Origin: Akkermansia sp.
Lineage (GTDB): Bacteria > Verrucomicrobiota > Verrucomicrobiia > Verrucomicrobiales > Akkermansiaceae
Direction: 5' to 3'
DNA length: 38,782 nucleotides
NCBI GenBank assembly: GCA_030531305.1
Contig: JAUNNT010000013.1
Location: 1,389-40,170, forward strand
The notes under the pieces are model-generated. The model saw only the letters and a list, made by a program, of their open reading frames with translations, was not told the origin of the DNA and did not search any database. Position numbers and translations under genes: made by a program. How positions within the stretch are numbered: the stretch's first letter is position 1; the number at the start of each line of letters is the position of its first letter. Positions 1 through 9,849 of the stretch are shown here, one piece after another.

Positions 1-498
1 GTGTCCGACAGCGCGGTGCTGGAGCTCTACGGCGGCAAGGCCGGCAAGGGCGGCAGCAGGCGCATCTCCCCCGCCAAGCCCTCCATGGTCACCTACAAGG
101 TGCGCCCGGGCGACAACCTGACGCTCATCGCCAAGCGCAGCAACACCACGGTTGAGCAAATCCGCAAGGATTCCAACATCAAGGGCGATGTCATCCGTCC
201 CGGACAGATCATCAAGGTGCGCTACACGCCCAAGGGCTACAAGGCCCCGGCCAAGGGCGGCAGCAAGGGTGTATCCGGCGGCAAGTCCTCCGGCGGCAGG
301 ACGGTGACGGTGAAGAAGGGCGAGTCCCTCTCCTCCATCGCCGCCAAGAACGGCGTGACCGTGCAGCAGCTCAAGGCCCAGAACGGCATCAAGGGCAGCA
401 CCATCATGGCCGGCCAGAAGCTCACCATCCCCGGCAAGGCTTCCTCCACCAAGAAGTCCTCTTCCACCAAAAAGAAGAGCAGCCGCCGCAAGCGCTAA
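1..498 (+). CDS. LysM-domain protein, 5' end probably cut by the window edge
   Basis: This frame is open from the first base (GTG) to the stop at 496-498, giving 165 residues. I cannot tell whether the GTG is the true start or whether the gene begins further upstream; no ribosome site or signal peptide is visible, so a truncated start is likely. Two LysM modules are recognisable: about residues 30-75 (TYKVRPGDNL, later RPGQIIKV) and about 99-145 (TVTVKKGESL, later AGQKLTIPG). The linker and tail are rich in Gly, Ser and Lys, and the protein ends in a basic SSRRKR stretch. LysM modules bind N-acetylglucosamine-containing glycans such as peptidoglycan. No catalytic domain is visible, but one could lie in the missing N-terminal part. 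The next gene starts 18 bases downstream on the same strand and also encodes a LysM protein, so they are probably one operon. Confidence 0.8.
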   Translation: MSDSAVLELYGGKAGKGGSRRISPAKPSMVTYKVRPGDNLTLIAKRSNTTVEQIRKDSNIKGDVIRPGQIIKVRYTPKGYKAPAKGGSKGVSGGKSSGGRTVTVKKGESLSSIAAKNGVTVQQLKAQNGIKGSTIMAGQKLTIPGKASSTKKSSSTKKKSSRRKR

Positions 499-516
499 CC
501 CAAACCCGCGAACGCC

Positions 517-1137
517 ATGAAAGCATCTGTCCCATTCGGTCTGCTGGCAGCCGCCGCCCTGTCGCTTGCCTCCTGCCACATCAACAACGGCAAGCTGGAC
601 ATGTCCTGGGTGAGCGACCGCATGGAAACACCCGTGAACGATGAGGTGGAGCTGGAGGGTGCGCGCTCCACGGGACCCACCGTGGCCGTGACCGCACCGC
701 CCGCAGGACCTGTGGCGCCCGCGGCGGCAGCCGCGCCCACCGCGCCCGCTGCGCCCGTGGCCGCTCCGACCGCCGCCACAGCACCCGCTCCCGCAGCCAA
801 GGCCGGCACGTACACCGTGAAGAGCGGCGACACGCTGGGCGGGATTGCCGCGCGGCACCACAGCAGTACTGCGGCCATTGTCTCCGCCAACCACATCGCC
901 AACCCGGACGCGCTCAAGGTGGGCCAGGTGCTGCGCATTCCCGCGGCCTCCGCAGTGAAGAAGCCGGCGGCCAAGAAGGCCACGGTGCCCGCATCACGCT
1001 ACACCGTGAAAAGCGGCGACACACTCTCCGCCATCTCCCGCCGCACGGGCGTGCCCGTGCAGCAGCTCATGCGCGCCAACAACATGAGCTCCTCCAGCCT
1101 GAAGGCGGGAGCCAAGCTCACCATCCCCAAGCACTGA
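517..1137 (+). CDS. LysM-domain lipoprotein
   Basis: The product has 206 residues. The N-terminus is a lipoprotein signal: a short basic start, a hydrophobic Ala/Leu stretch and the lipobox LASC with Cys20 as the lipidated residue. A low-complexity Ala/Pro linker (about residues 55-95) follows, then two LysM modules at about 96-145 (TYTVKSGDTL to VGQVLRIP) and 161-205 (RYTVKSGDTL to AGAKLTIP). The protein should be membrane-anchored in the envelope and hold on to peptidoglycan through the LysM modules. It has no enzymatic domain. It lies between another LysM gene and an L,D-transpeptidase gene, with only 4 bases to the latter, so it may position peptidoglycan enzymes. It resembles the LysM part of NlpD-type proteins but lacks the M23 peptidase-like domain, so I give no symbol. 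Confidence 0.88.
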   Translation: MKASVPFGLLAAAALSLASCHINNGKLDMSWVSDRMETPVNDEVELEGARSTGPTVAVTAPPAGPVAPAAAAAPTAPAAPVAAPTAATAPAPAAKAGTYTVKSGDTLGGIAARHHSSTAAIVSANHIANPDALKVGQVLRIPAASAVKKPAAKKATVPASRYTVKSGDTLSAISRRTGVPVQQLMRANNMSSSSLKAGAKLTIPKH

Positions 1138-1141
1138 TGCC

Positions 1142-1978
1142 ATGAACAAGGCGCTCCTGCCGCTGGTTTCCGCGCTGCTGCTGGCATCCTGCCAGCAACC
1201 GCTGCCGCAGCCCAAGCCGCAGCCCGCGCCCAAGCAGGAGAAACCCGCGGAGAAGGCGGAGCCCGCCGCCGTGGTGGAGGTGCCCAAGGGCGACTTCAAC
1301 CCGCTGGACATCCCCGGCAAGAAGGCCGAGGGCTACCAAAACCCCTTCCCCAAGGGAAGCTACGAGCACTTTGTGGCCAAGCCCGCGTACCCTCGCACCA
1401 TGGCCGTGTTCGAGGACAACGCCCTGCTCAACCAGATTTCCCCCGCCAACTCCAAGCTCATCATCTGCATCCCCCAGCAGCGCGCGCGCCTCTACATCAA
1501 CGGCAGGGTGGCGTACGACTGGCCCGTCTCCACGGGCCGCGACGGACATGAGACGCCCACCGGCGTCTTCCGCATCATGGAGAAGGAGAAGAACCACCAC
1601 TCCAACAGGTACGGCAAATTCGTCTCCGCCAGCGGCAAGGTGACCGACAGCAACGCGGACATCGCCAACGGCACGCCCAAGGGCATGACCTTCCGCCCGT
1701 CCTCCATGCCCAACTTCAACCGCCTGACGCTGGACGGCGTGGGCATCCACGGCGGCCGCGTGGTGGCGGGAACGCGCCTCTCCCACGGCTGCATCCGCAC
1801 CCCGTACGATGTGGCCGCCAAGTTCTACGAGTACAGCGCGGTGGGCCTGCCCGTCTACATCTCCCGCGCCGTGGAGGACTACAACCAGGGCGGCTATGTG
1901 AAGCCCATCGACGTGAAGTACCGCCCCAAGCCCGGCAACGACTACACCGACACGGTGCCGGCCACACCCGCCTCATGA
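1142..1978 (+). CDS. L,D-transpeptidase (YkuD family) lipoprotein
   Basis: The product has 278 residues. A lipoprotein signal (lipobox LASC, Cys17) is followed by a Pro/Lys-rich linker (about 20-45). The YkuD catalytic domain covers about residues 100-245. Its signature is visible: His203 in the HGG motif and the nucleophile motif SHGCIR with Cys217 as the catalytic cysteine. Enzymes of this family form or exchange 3-3 peptidoglycan cross-links or attach proteins to peptidoglycan, acting outside the inner membrane; the exact reaction cannot be told from sequence. The gene follows two LysM genes and overlaps the next gene by four bases (ATGA), so translation is probably coupled. The context suggests a peptidoglycan-remodelling operon. 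Confidence 0.92.
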   Translation: MNKALLPLVSALLLASCQQPLPQPKPQPAPKQEKPAEKAEPAAVVEVPKGDFNPLDIPGKKAEGYQNPFPKGSYEHFVAKPAYPRTMAVFEDNALLNQISPANSKLIICIPQQRARLYINGRVAYDWPVSTGRDGHETPTGVFRIMEKEKNHHSNRYGKFVSASGKVTDSNADIANGTPKGMTFRPSSMPNFNRLTLDGVGIHGGRVVAGTRLSHGCIRTPYDVAAKFYEYSAVGLPVYISRAVEDYNQGGYVKPIDVKYRPKPGNDYTDTVPATPAS

Positions 1979-2403
1979 CCCCGCGTACCCTGCGCTGCGC
2001 CAACCACCATTTCTACCTGGGTGTGGTCATCCTGGTGCTCGGCGCGTGCGTGCACGCCCTGCTGCGCGAGGGGCATCCCGCCTGGCAGTATGCCGCAGCG
2101 GCGGCGGGCATTGTGGTCACCCTGCTGTGGGGCGGCTCCTACCTCATCCTGCGCTACACGGTGGACGATACGGGCATTGCGCGCCGCACGCTTTTCGGCA
2201 CCCGCCGCATCGCCTGGGCGGACATCACCACCGCCCGCGTGGAGCGCCGCGAAACCGCCCCCGGCATTGAAGCCAAGGCCGTCACCCTGGTCTCCCCCGC
2301 CCTCACCCTCCGCCTCACCAGCGAGCTCCTGGACCCCGACGACATCGACTTCCTCGCCGGGGAAATCACCCGCCGCCAAATCCCGGTGGAGGATGAGCCA
2401 TAA
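1975..2403 (+). CDS. Small PH-domain (YdbT/bPH2-like) membrane protein
   Basis: The product has 142 residues. Two hydrophobic segments (about 13-30 and 38-59) form a membrane hairpin, followed by a cytoplasmic stretch with the usual bacterial PH-like pattern: YTVDDTGIARRTLFGTRRI, then an aromatic position and a D-I-T-T-A-R-V strand. This layout is common in small membrane proteins of unknown function related to YdbT/YdbS. The start ATG overlaps the stop of the L,D-transpeptidase gene (ATGA), which fixes the start well. It is the last gene of the plus-strand operon; the next gene is convergent and ends 39 bases away. The family assignment is moderate and no substrate can be named. Confidence 0.7.
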   Translation: MTPRTLRCANHHFYLGVVILVLGACVHALLREGHPAWQYAAAAAGIVVTLLWGGSYLILRYTVDDTGIARRTLFGTRRIAWADITTARVERRETAPGIEAKAVTLVSPALTLRLTSELLDPDDIDFLAGEITRRQIPVEDEP

Positions 2404-2442
2404 TACCCCCGCGCCAAACCTTGATGCCCGACCAAAGCGTGT

Positions 2443-3189
2443 TCACACCTTGCGGGTGAGGCAATACCAGATGAATTTGCTGTTGTGGACGCAGTAGCGC
2501 TTGAAGAGGCGGCGTGGTTCACAGCAAAGGCGGTAGAGCCACTCCAAGCCGTGGGAGCGGATCCACGCGGGGGCCTGCTTCACCAGCCCGGCGTGGAAGT
2601 TGAAGGCGGCACCCACACCGAAGTAGAGCGCGGGGGGCAGCTGGCTGCGGTTGGTGAAGAGCCAGCGCTCCTGCTTGGGGCAGCCGAGGCCCACCCACAC
2701 GCAGTTGGCGCCGCTAGCGCGGATGGCGTCGAAAATCCGCTCGTTGGTGCCCTCCGGCCAATCGCCCATGGGCGGGCAGAAATGCCCCGCGATTTCCACG
2801 CCGGGGAAACGCTCGCCCAGACGCTGCGTCAGCAGGGATATCGCCTCCTCCGTGCCGCCCACCATGAAATGCTTCAAATGCGCCGCGCGCCCCTTGTCCC
2901 ACATCATCTCCATCACGTCCGGGCCGTACAGGCGGTGCGCATCCGCCCCCTTGCGCCGCATCAGCCACACAATGGGCATGCCGTCCGGGCAGATGAAGTC
3001 GAACCCGCGCACGCCCGCGCCGTATTCCTCATCCCCCAGGATGCGGGTGAGCACATGCACGTCCGAATGCGCGGTGAGCTGCGCGTGGTCCGTGGCGGCG
3101 GCGGTTTCCGCCCAATATGCGCACGCGTCCTCCAAGGACGCCGCCACATACGGGATGCCGAAAACCTCCATGCGCTCCAACGCTGCCAT
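2443..3189 (-). CDS. WecG/TagA/CpsF family glycosyltransferase
   Basis: The product has 248 residues from the ATG at 3189. Family hallmarks are visible: FDFICPDGMPIVW near residue 60, the GGTEE stretch, and WVGLGCPKQERW near residue 165. Enzymes of this family (GT26) transfer an N-acetyl-mannosaminyl-type sugar to a lipid-linked acceptor in synthesis of surface polysaccharides or teichoic-acid-like polymers, at the cytoplasmic face of the membrane. The open frame reaches a TTG at 3207, but that codon lies in the promoter spacer; the -10 at 3196-3201 leaves only six bases before ATG 3189, so 3189 is the better start. A further Met seven residues in (MEVFG) is possible. The gene sits just downstream of atpC but has its own promoter, so it is not simply part of the ATP synthase operon. 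Confidence 0.88.
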   Translation of the reverse strand: MAALERMEVFGIPYVAASLEDACAYWAETAAATDHAQLTAHSDVHVLTRILGDEEYGAGVRGFDFICPDGMPIVWLMRRKGADAHRLYGPDVMEMMWDKGRAAHLKHFMVGGTEEAISLLTQRLGERFPGVEIAGHFCPPMGDWPEGTNERIFDAIRASGANCVWVGLGCPKQERWLFTNRSQLPPALYFGVGAAFNFHAGLVKQAPAWIRSHGLEWLYRLCCEPRRLFKRYCVHNSKFIWYCLTRKV

Positions 3190-3195
3190 GCCGCT

Positions 3196-3224
3196 ACAAT
3201 AGGTCAATGGTTAGGAAAAGTCAA
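3196..3224 (-). promoter_or_regulatory. Promoter of the glycosyltransferase gene
   Basis: Reading the minus strand, TTGACT (3219-3224), a 17-base spacer and TATTGT (3196-3201) form a good sigma-70-type promoter in the 41 bases between atpC and the glycosyltransferase. Only six bases (3190-3195) separate the -10 from ATG 3189, so transcription should start at or next to the start codon (leaderless mRNA). Confidence 0.75.
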
Positions 3225-3230
3225 GCAACA

Positions 3231-3644
3231 CTACCTGCGGTACTTCTTGCGGAAGTCCAAGATGGCCATCTGCTTGGAGATGGAGGCCTCCAGGAAGGTG
3301 AGCTCCTCGCGGGACATGACGGAGGCTGCGTTCTTAATGGCCTCCTTGGCGCGCGCGATGGCCTCCTCCACGGTGTCGGTGTTGATGTCGGCGGCTTCCA
3401 AGGCGGTGTCGGTCACAAGGAGGATGTGGTCGGTCTCCACCTGGAGGAAGCCGCCGCCCACGAAGAGGCTCTTGCGTGCGCCGTCCGCCTTGGCGCGGTA
3501 GATGAGCTCACCGTTTGCGACGGAGGTGATGAGGGAGGCGTGGCCGGGGAGGATTTCCATCTCACCCTCTGTGCCGGGCAGCTGGATGCCGAGGACCTCG
3601 GTATCCAGAGCGGTTTTCAGCGGCGTGATGATTTTGAGGTGCAT
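3231..3644 (-). CDS. atpC: F-type ATP synthase epsilon subunit
   Basis: The product has 137 residues, a normal length for epsilon. The N-terminal beta sandwich shows the family pattern MHLKIITPLKTALDTEVLGIQLPGTEGEMEILPGHA in overview, with the conserved G-x-x-E-I-L-P-G-H-A loop, a mid region ending in FVGGGFLQV, and a C-terminal helical hairpin from about residue 90. The subunit belongs to the central stalk of F1, couples gamma to the c ring and can inhibit ATP hydrolysis. It is the last gene of the atp operon, 11 bases after atpD. Confidence 0.95.
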   Translation of the reverse strand: MHLKIITPLKTALDTEVLGIQLPGTEGEMEILPGHASLITSVANGELIYRAKADGARKSLFVGGGFLQVETDHILLVTDTALEAADINTDTVEEAIARAKEAIKNAASVMSREELTFLEASISKQMAILDFRKKYRR

Positions 3645-3655
3645 GGCGGTTCAGG

Positions 3656-5951
<2,296 letters not shown>

Positions 5952-5952
5952 G

Positions 5953-7494
5953 TCACTTCTTGATGCGCGTCTTGAACGCGGTCATGTATTCCTTCAGGCG
6001 GGCGTCGATGTCGTCCGTCAGCGCCTTCTCGCGCTCGATGTCCGCCAGCAGCTCCGCCGCGTTCACCGAGGCGTCCTCCTCCAGCGCGTCGCGCACGCTG
6101 CGGATGTCGTCCACCGGCACGTCGTCCAGGAAACCGCGCTGGATGGCGTAGAGGTTGACGGCCTCCACGGCGAGGCTCTTGGGGGCGTACTGGCCCTGCT
6201 TGAAGAGCTCCACGATGCGGCGGCCGCGCTCCAGCTTGGCCTTGGTGGCGGCGTCCAGGTCGGACCCGAACTGTGCGAAGGCCTGCAATTCCTCGAACTG
6301 GGCGAGGTCCAGCTTCACGGAACCGGCGAGCTTCTTCACAATCTTGGTCTGCGCGCTGGAACCCACGCGGCTCACGGAGATGCCCACGTTGATGGCCGGG
6401 CGCACGCCCTGGTAGAACAGGTCCGTGTCCAGGAAGATCTGGCCGTCCGTGATGGAGATGACGTTGGTGGGGATGTACGCGGAGACGTCGCCCGCCTGGG
6501 TCTCGATGATGGGCAGAGCGGTGAGGGAGCCGCCCTTGCGGCCGCCCTCGCTGTTGATGCGCGCGGCGCGCTCCAGCAGGCGGCTGTGCAGGTAGAACAC
6601 GTCGCCGGGGTAGGCCTCGCGGCCGGACGGGCGGCGCAGGATGAGCGACACCTGGCGGTAGGCCACGGCGTGCTTGGAGAGGTCGTCGTACACGATGAGG
6701 GCGTCCTGGCCCTGGTCCATGAAGTACTCGCCCATGGCGCACCCGGCGTAGGGGGCCAGGTACTGCATGGCGGCGGAGTCGGAAGCGGAGGCGACCACCA
6801 CGACGGAGTACGGGAGGGCGCCGCTTTCCTCCAGCTTGGCCACCAGGCGGGAGACGTTGGCGCGCTTCTGGCCGATGGCCACGTAGATGCTGTAGAGCGG
6901 GCGGAAGGAGGCGTCTCCGCTTTCCTCGCCGCGCTTGTTCTGCCGGGCCTGGGAGATGATGGTGTCGATGGCGATGGCGGTCTTGCCGGTGGAGCGGTCG
7001 CCGATGATGAGCTCGCGCTGGCCGCGGCCGATGGGAATCATGGCGTCGATGGGCAGGATGCCGGTCTGCACGGGCTGGTTCACGCCCTGGCGGGAGATGA
7101 TGCCGGAGGCGATTTTCTCCACGGGGTAGTGCGCGGCGGCCTCAATCGGGCCCTTGCCGTCCAGCGGGTTGCCCAGCGTGTCCACCACGCGCCCCAGCAG
7201 GCCGGGGCCCACGGGCACCTGCAGCAGGCGCCCCGTGGTCTTGCAGGTGTCGCCCTCCTTGAGGTCGGCCCCGTTGCCGATGAGCACGGCGCCCACCTCG
7301 TTCTCCTCCAGGTTCATGGCGAGGCCCATGACACCGCCGGGGAACTCGATCATTTCATTGAGCATGGCGTTGCTGAGGCCCTCGATGCGGGCCACGCCGT
7401 CGCCGATGGCCTTGATGGTGCCGACGTTGTCGGATGCGGCCTGGGTGGTGATGTTGCGGATTTGCGCTTCAAGTTCTTGTACGATGTTGCTCAT
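5953..7494 (-). CDS. atpA: F-type ATP synthase alpha subunit
   Basis: The product has 513 residues, a full-length alpha subunit. The N-terminal domain starts with [12 protein letters not shown]; the nucleotide-binding motif GDRSTGKT is at 165-172; the later signature with the catalytic arginine ([13 protein letters not shown]) is present near residue 370. Alpha carries the non-catalytic nucleotide sites and alternates with beta in the F1 head. It begins 36 bases after atpH and is followed after one base by atpG. Confidence 0.98.
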   Translation of the reverse strand: MSNIVQELEAQIRNITTQAASDNVGTIKAIGDGVARIEGLSNAMLNEMIEFPGGVMGLAMNLEENEVGAVLIGNGADLKEGDTCKTTGRLLQVPVGPGLLGRVVDTLGNPLDGKGPIEAAAHYPVEKIASGIISRQGVNQPVQTGILPIDAMIPIGRGQRELIIGDRSTGKTAIAIDTIISQARQNKRGEESGDASFRPLYSIYVAIGQKRANVSRLVAKLEESGALPYSVVVVASASDSAAMQYLAPYAGCAMGEYFMDQGQDALIVYDDLSKHAVAYRQVSLILRRPSGREAYPGDVFYLHSRLLERAARINSEGGRKGGSLTALPIIETQAGDVSAYIPTNVISITDGQIFLDTDLFYQGVRPAINVGISVSRVGSSAQTKIVKKLAGSVKLDLAQFEELQAFAQFGSDLDAATKAKLERGRRIVELFKQGQYAPKSLAVEAVNLYAIQRGFLDDVPVDDIRSVRDALEEDASVNAAELLADIEREKALTDDIDARLKEYMTAFKTRIKK

Positions 7495-7530
7495 ACGCGT
7501 TCGATTTTGGAAAGGTTTGTTCTGGGAGGT

Positions 7531-7923
7531 TCAGGAGATGCGGGAAAGGCGGTCAATGCGGGATTTGACGGAGGCGTCCGTCACGTTGTCGCCCACCTTC
7601 ACGGTGAGCCCGGCTATCAGCGAGGGGTCCGTGTTCCACTCGTACTCCAGCCCGGTGTGGCGGGCATCCAGGCGGGCCTTGATGGCGGCCTGCTGCTGCC
7701 CGGTGAGGGGCACGGCGCTGGTGACGGTGGCGGTGCGGCGCGCCTGCTCCAGGCGCAGCAGCTCCGTGAAGGCGGCCAGCAGGGGCACGTAGTTGCGGGG
7801 CTTGCGCTCCTGCAGCGTGGCGGCCACGCGGCGCACGGCCGCCTCGTCCGGCAGGCCGTCCGCGCCGATGCACGCGCGCATGAGGCGGCGTGCCTGGGCC
7901 TGTACTTCCTTGCTGATTTTCAT
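7531..7923 (-). CDS. atpH: F-type ATP synthase delta subunit, short form
   Basis: Position in the operon (between atpF and atpA) and the C-terminal pattern identify delta: the family ends with a strand-helix motif that here reads DPSLIAGLTVKVGDNVTDAS followed by a short helix. The product has only 130 residues, against about 175-180 in most bacteria, so the N-terminal six-helix bundle that binds the tip of alpha is much reduced. No frameshift is apparent upstream (the atpF stop is seven bases away), so the short form seems genuine. Delta links F1 to the b-subunit stalk. The symbol rests mainly on context. Confidence 0.85.
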   Translation of the reverse strand: MKISKEVQAQARRLMRACIGADGLPDEAAVRRVAATLQERKPRNYVPLLAAFTELLRLEQARRTATVTSAVPLTGQQQAAIKARLDARHTGLEYEWNTDPSLIAGLTVKVGDNVTDASVKSRIDRLSRIS

Positions 7924-7929
7924 CTGGGG

Positions 7930-8448
7930 TTAAAGGTTGTTGATGGCTTCGTCGTTGATGCGGCGGTGGTCCTCCTCGGAGAGGACCTTGCCGGTGACCT
8001 GAGCGGTGGCGGCGGCCACCAGGCGCACGAACTCGCCCTTGAGGGCGTCCTTCTCGCGCTGGGCATCCATGGCGGCCTGCTTGTGCGCGTTGTCAATCAC
8101 GGTCTGCGCCTCCGCGGTGGCCTTGGCGGTGAGGTCCGCCTGCAGGCGGGCGGCGGTCTGGCGGGCGGCGTCCAGCTCCTTCTTGCCGGTGTCGCGTGCC
8201 TCGGTGAGGATTTGCTCGCCGGTGGCCTTCACGTCGGCCAGCTCCTTTTCGGAGCGTGCGTGCATGGCCTCGCCCTCCTCGATGCGCTTGCGGCGCTCCT
8301 CCAGCTGGGCCATGATGGGCTTGATGCCGAAGAAGACCACCACCCCCACCACAATGGCGAAAGCGATGAAGTGCGCGATGAAGGCGTCCGCGTGCAGGCC
8401 GAACTTGTCGGCGAATTCCTGGAGGTCGAAGGCGAGCATGTATGGCAT
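7930..8448 (-). CDS. atpF: F-type ATP synthase b subunit
   Basis: From the ATG at 8448 the product has 172 residues; a second ATG at 8439 would give 169. A single membrane helix (about residues 24-41, AHFIAFAIVVGVVVFFGIKP) is followed by a long charged coiled coil rich in Lys, Glu, Ala and Arg (about 45-150), the classic layout of the stator stalk. The open frame extends upstream with no family similarity; that extension overlaps the intercistronic hairpin and is not used. The subunit anchors the peripheral stalk in the membrane and binds delta, whose gene starts seven bases downstream. Confidence 0.92.
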   Translation of the reverse strand: MPYMLAFDLQEFADKFGLHADAFIAHFIAFAIVVGVVVFFGIKPIMAQLEERRKRIEEGEAMHARSEKELADVKATGEQILTEARDTGKKELDAARQTAARLQADLTAKATAEAQTVIDNAHKQAAMDAQREKDALKGEFVRLVAAATAQVTGKVLSEEDHRRINDEAINNL

Positions 8449-8488
8449 GGCGTGATACGGTGCGGTGAAATGGTATGGAAAGGGGACG

Positions 8489-8518
8489 GTGCCGCGGCGG
8501 GGATGCCGCGCGCGGCAC
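8489..8518 (-). promoter_or_regulatory. Intercistronic RNA hairpin after atpE
   Basis: The 79-base gap between atpE and atpF holds a strong hairpin. GTGCCGCG (8489-8496) pairs with CGCGGCAC (8511-8518), and inside it GCGG pairs with CCGC around a five-base loop. No T-tract follows, so it is not a typical terminator. A stable structure just 3' of atpE could protect that part of the mRNA and help raise c-subunit yield, which is needed in many copies. The function is inferred. Confidence 0.5.
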
Positions 8519-8527
8519 GCGGGCTTT

Positions 8528-8799
<272 letters not shown>

Positions 8800-8817
8800 A
8801 AGGGTTTTCTATTTTTC

Positions 8818-9699
8818 CTATGCGGTGGGTTGTGGTTTCTCCTCCTCTTCCTCCTCCGAACCCACCTGGGTGGAGAGGAACAGCGCCGTGAGCATCAGGA
8901 ACACCAGCGCCTGCACGAACGCCACCACGATTTCCAGCGCCATGAACGGCATCACCGCCAGGAAGTTGATCTCGCCCATCTTCTCCATGATGGCCTCTCC
9001 GGCGTAGATGTTGCCGAAAAGTCGCGCGGCCAGCGCCACCGGGCGCACCGCTATGGAGATGAGCTCAATGATGCCCACAAAGAAGAAGATGGGCATCAGC
9101 AGGTATTTCAGCACGCCCACCAGGCCACCCTTGGGGCCGAAGATGTGCTTCAGGAAGTGCCACGGCCCCTGCTCCGCTATGCTCCAGATGAACCACAGCA
9201 GCGCGTAGAAGAAGCCCAGGAACACCGTCACGCCCAGGTCGGCGTTCGCGCCGCGCAGCAGGGGCTTGCCCTCGTAGGTGATCTCACCCACGCCGGGGAT
9301 GAGCCCCATGTAGTTGCTCACCAGGATGAGCAGGAAGATGCTGGCGAAATACCAGAAGTATTTCTTGGCGAGATACGGGCCGGTCAGGCTCTCCACAAAG
9401 TTGTACAGGCTCTCGAACACCCACTCCACGAAGTTCTGCAGCTTGCCGGGAATGCGCTCCATCTTGCGCGTGGCCAGGCGCAGCAGGATGGTCAGCACCA
9501 CCACCGCCAGGCAGAACATCACCAGCGAGTTGCTGATGGGCAGCGAGTGCCCCGGCCAGAACGGCAGGTCGATGTTCCACAGCACGGGTGCATCCGTGGT
9601 CAACCCCTCCGCATGCTCCTCCGCCGCCTGCGCCGTCGCGGCTCCCGTCATCAGGAGCCCCGCCGCGCCGAACATCATCTTTTGCAGAAGCATTCTCAT
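8818..9699 (-). CDS. atpB: F-type ATP synthase a subunit
   Basis: From ATG 9699 the product has 293 residues. An N-terminal signal-like stretch with an AQA-type cleavage site is followed by several membrane helices. The key helix with the essential arginine is seen in ISIAVRPVALAARLFGNIYAGE, the family signature. The C-terminus is acidic (a run of Glu). The subunit forms the proton half-channels next to the c ring. A Met codon at 9714 lies inside the -10 sequence of the promoter and cannot be used from that transcript; 9699 (MRMLLQ) or 9693 fit better. It is the first gene of the atp operon; no atpI is seen upstream. Confidence 0.95.
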   Translation of the reverse strand: MRMLLQKMMFGAAGLLMTGAATAQAAEEHAEGLTTDAPVLWNIDLPFWPGHSLPISNSLVMFCLAVVVLTILLRLATRKMERIPGKLQNFVEWVFESLYNFVESLTGPYLAKKYFWYFASIFLLILVSNYMGLIPGVGEITYEGKPLLRGANADLGVTVFLGFFYALLWFIWSIAEQGPWHFLKHIFGPKGGLVGVLKYLLMPIFFFVGIIELISIAVRPVALAARLFGNIYAGEAIMEKMGEINFLAVMPFMALEIVVAFVQALVFLMLTALFLSTQVGSEEEEEEKPQPTA

Positions 9700-9712
9700 C
9701 TCTTTCTGGGTC

Positions 9713-9740
9713 ATTATACCCCCACGCGTGCGCGAGTCAA
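9713..9740 (-). promoter_or_regulatory. atpB: Promoter of the atp operon
   Basis: On the minus strand TTGACT (9735-9740), a 16-base spacer and a perfect TATAAT (9713-9718) precede atpB. The -10 overlaps the first possible ATG (9714), so the usable starts are 9699 or 9693, with a leader of only about 6-12 bases. Just upstream (9748-9764) there is a GC hairpin, CCCCC against GGGGG, which on the minus strand is followed by TTTGTTCTT and may insulate the operon. Confidence 0.75.
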
Positions 9741-9849
9741 GAACAAACCCCCACTTTGCGGGGGCAGCCTGTTGATTTTTCAGCGGCGGCAGCGTTCCCA
9801 CCACTGGAATTCGCTTGCGTTTTGCGCGGTGGATGATAGCCTTGTGACA

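Noticed and set aside
3190..3207. TTG at 3207 as start of the glycosyltransferase
   Set aside because: The codon lies between the -35 and -10 sequences, so it cannot be in the mRNA from that promoter.
9700..9714. ATG 9714 as start of atpB
   Set aside because: It overlaps the perfect TATAAT of the only visible promoter; ATG 9699 or 9693 lies inside the transcript.
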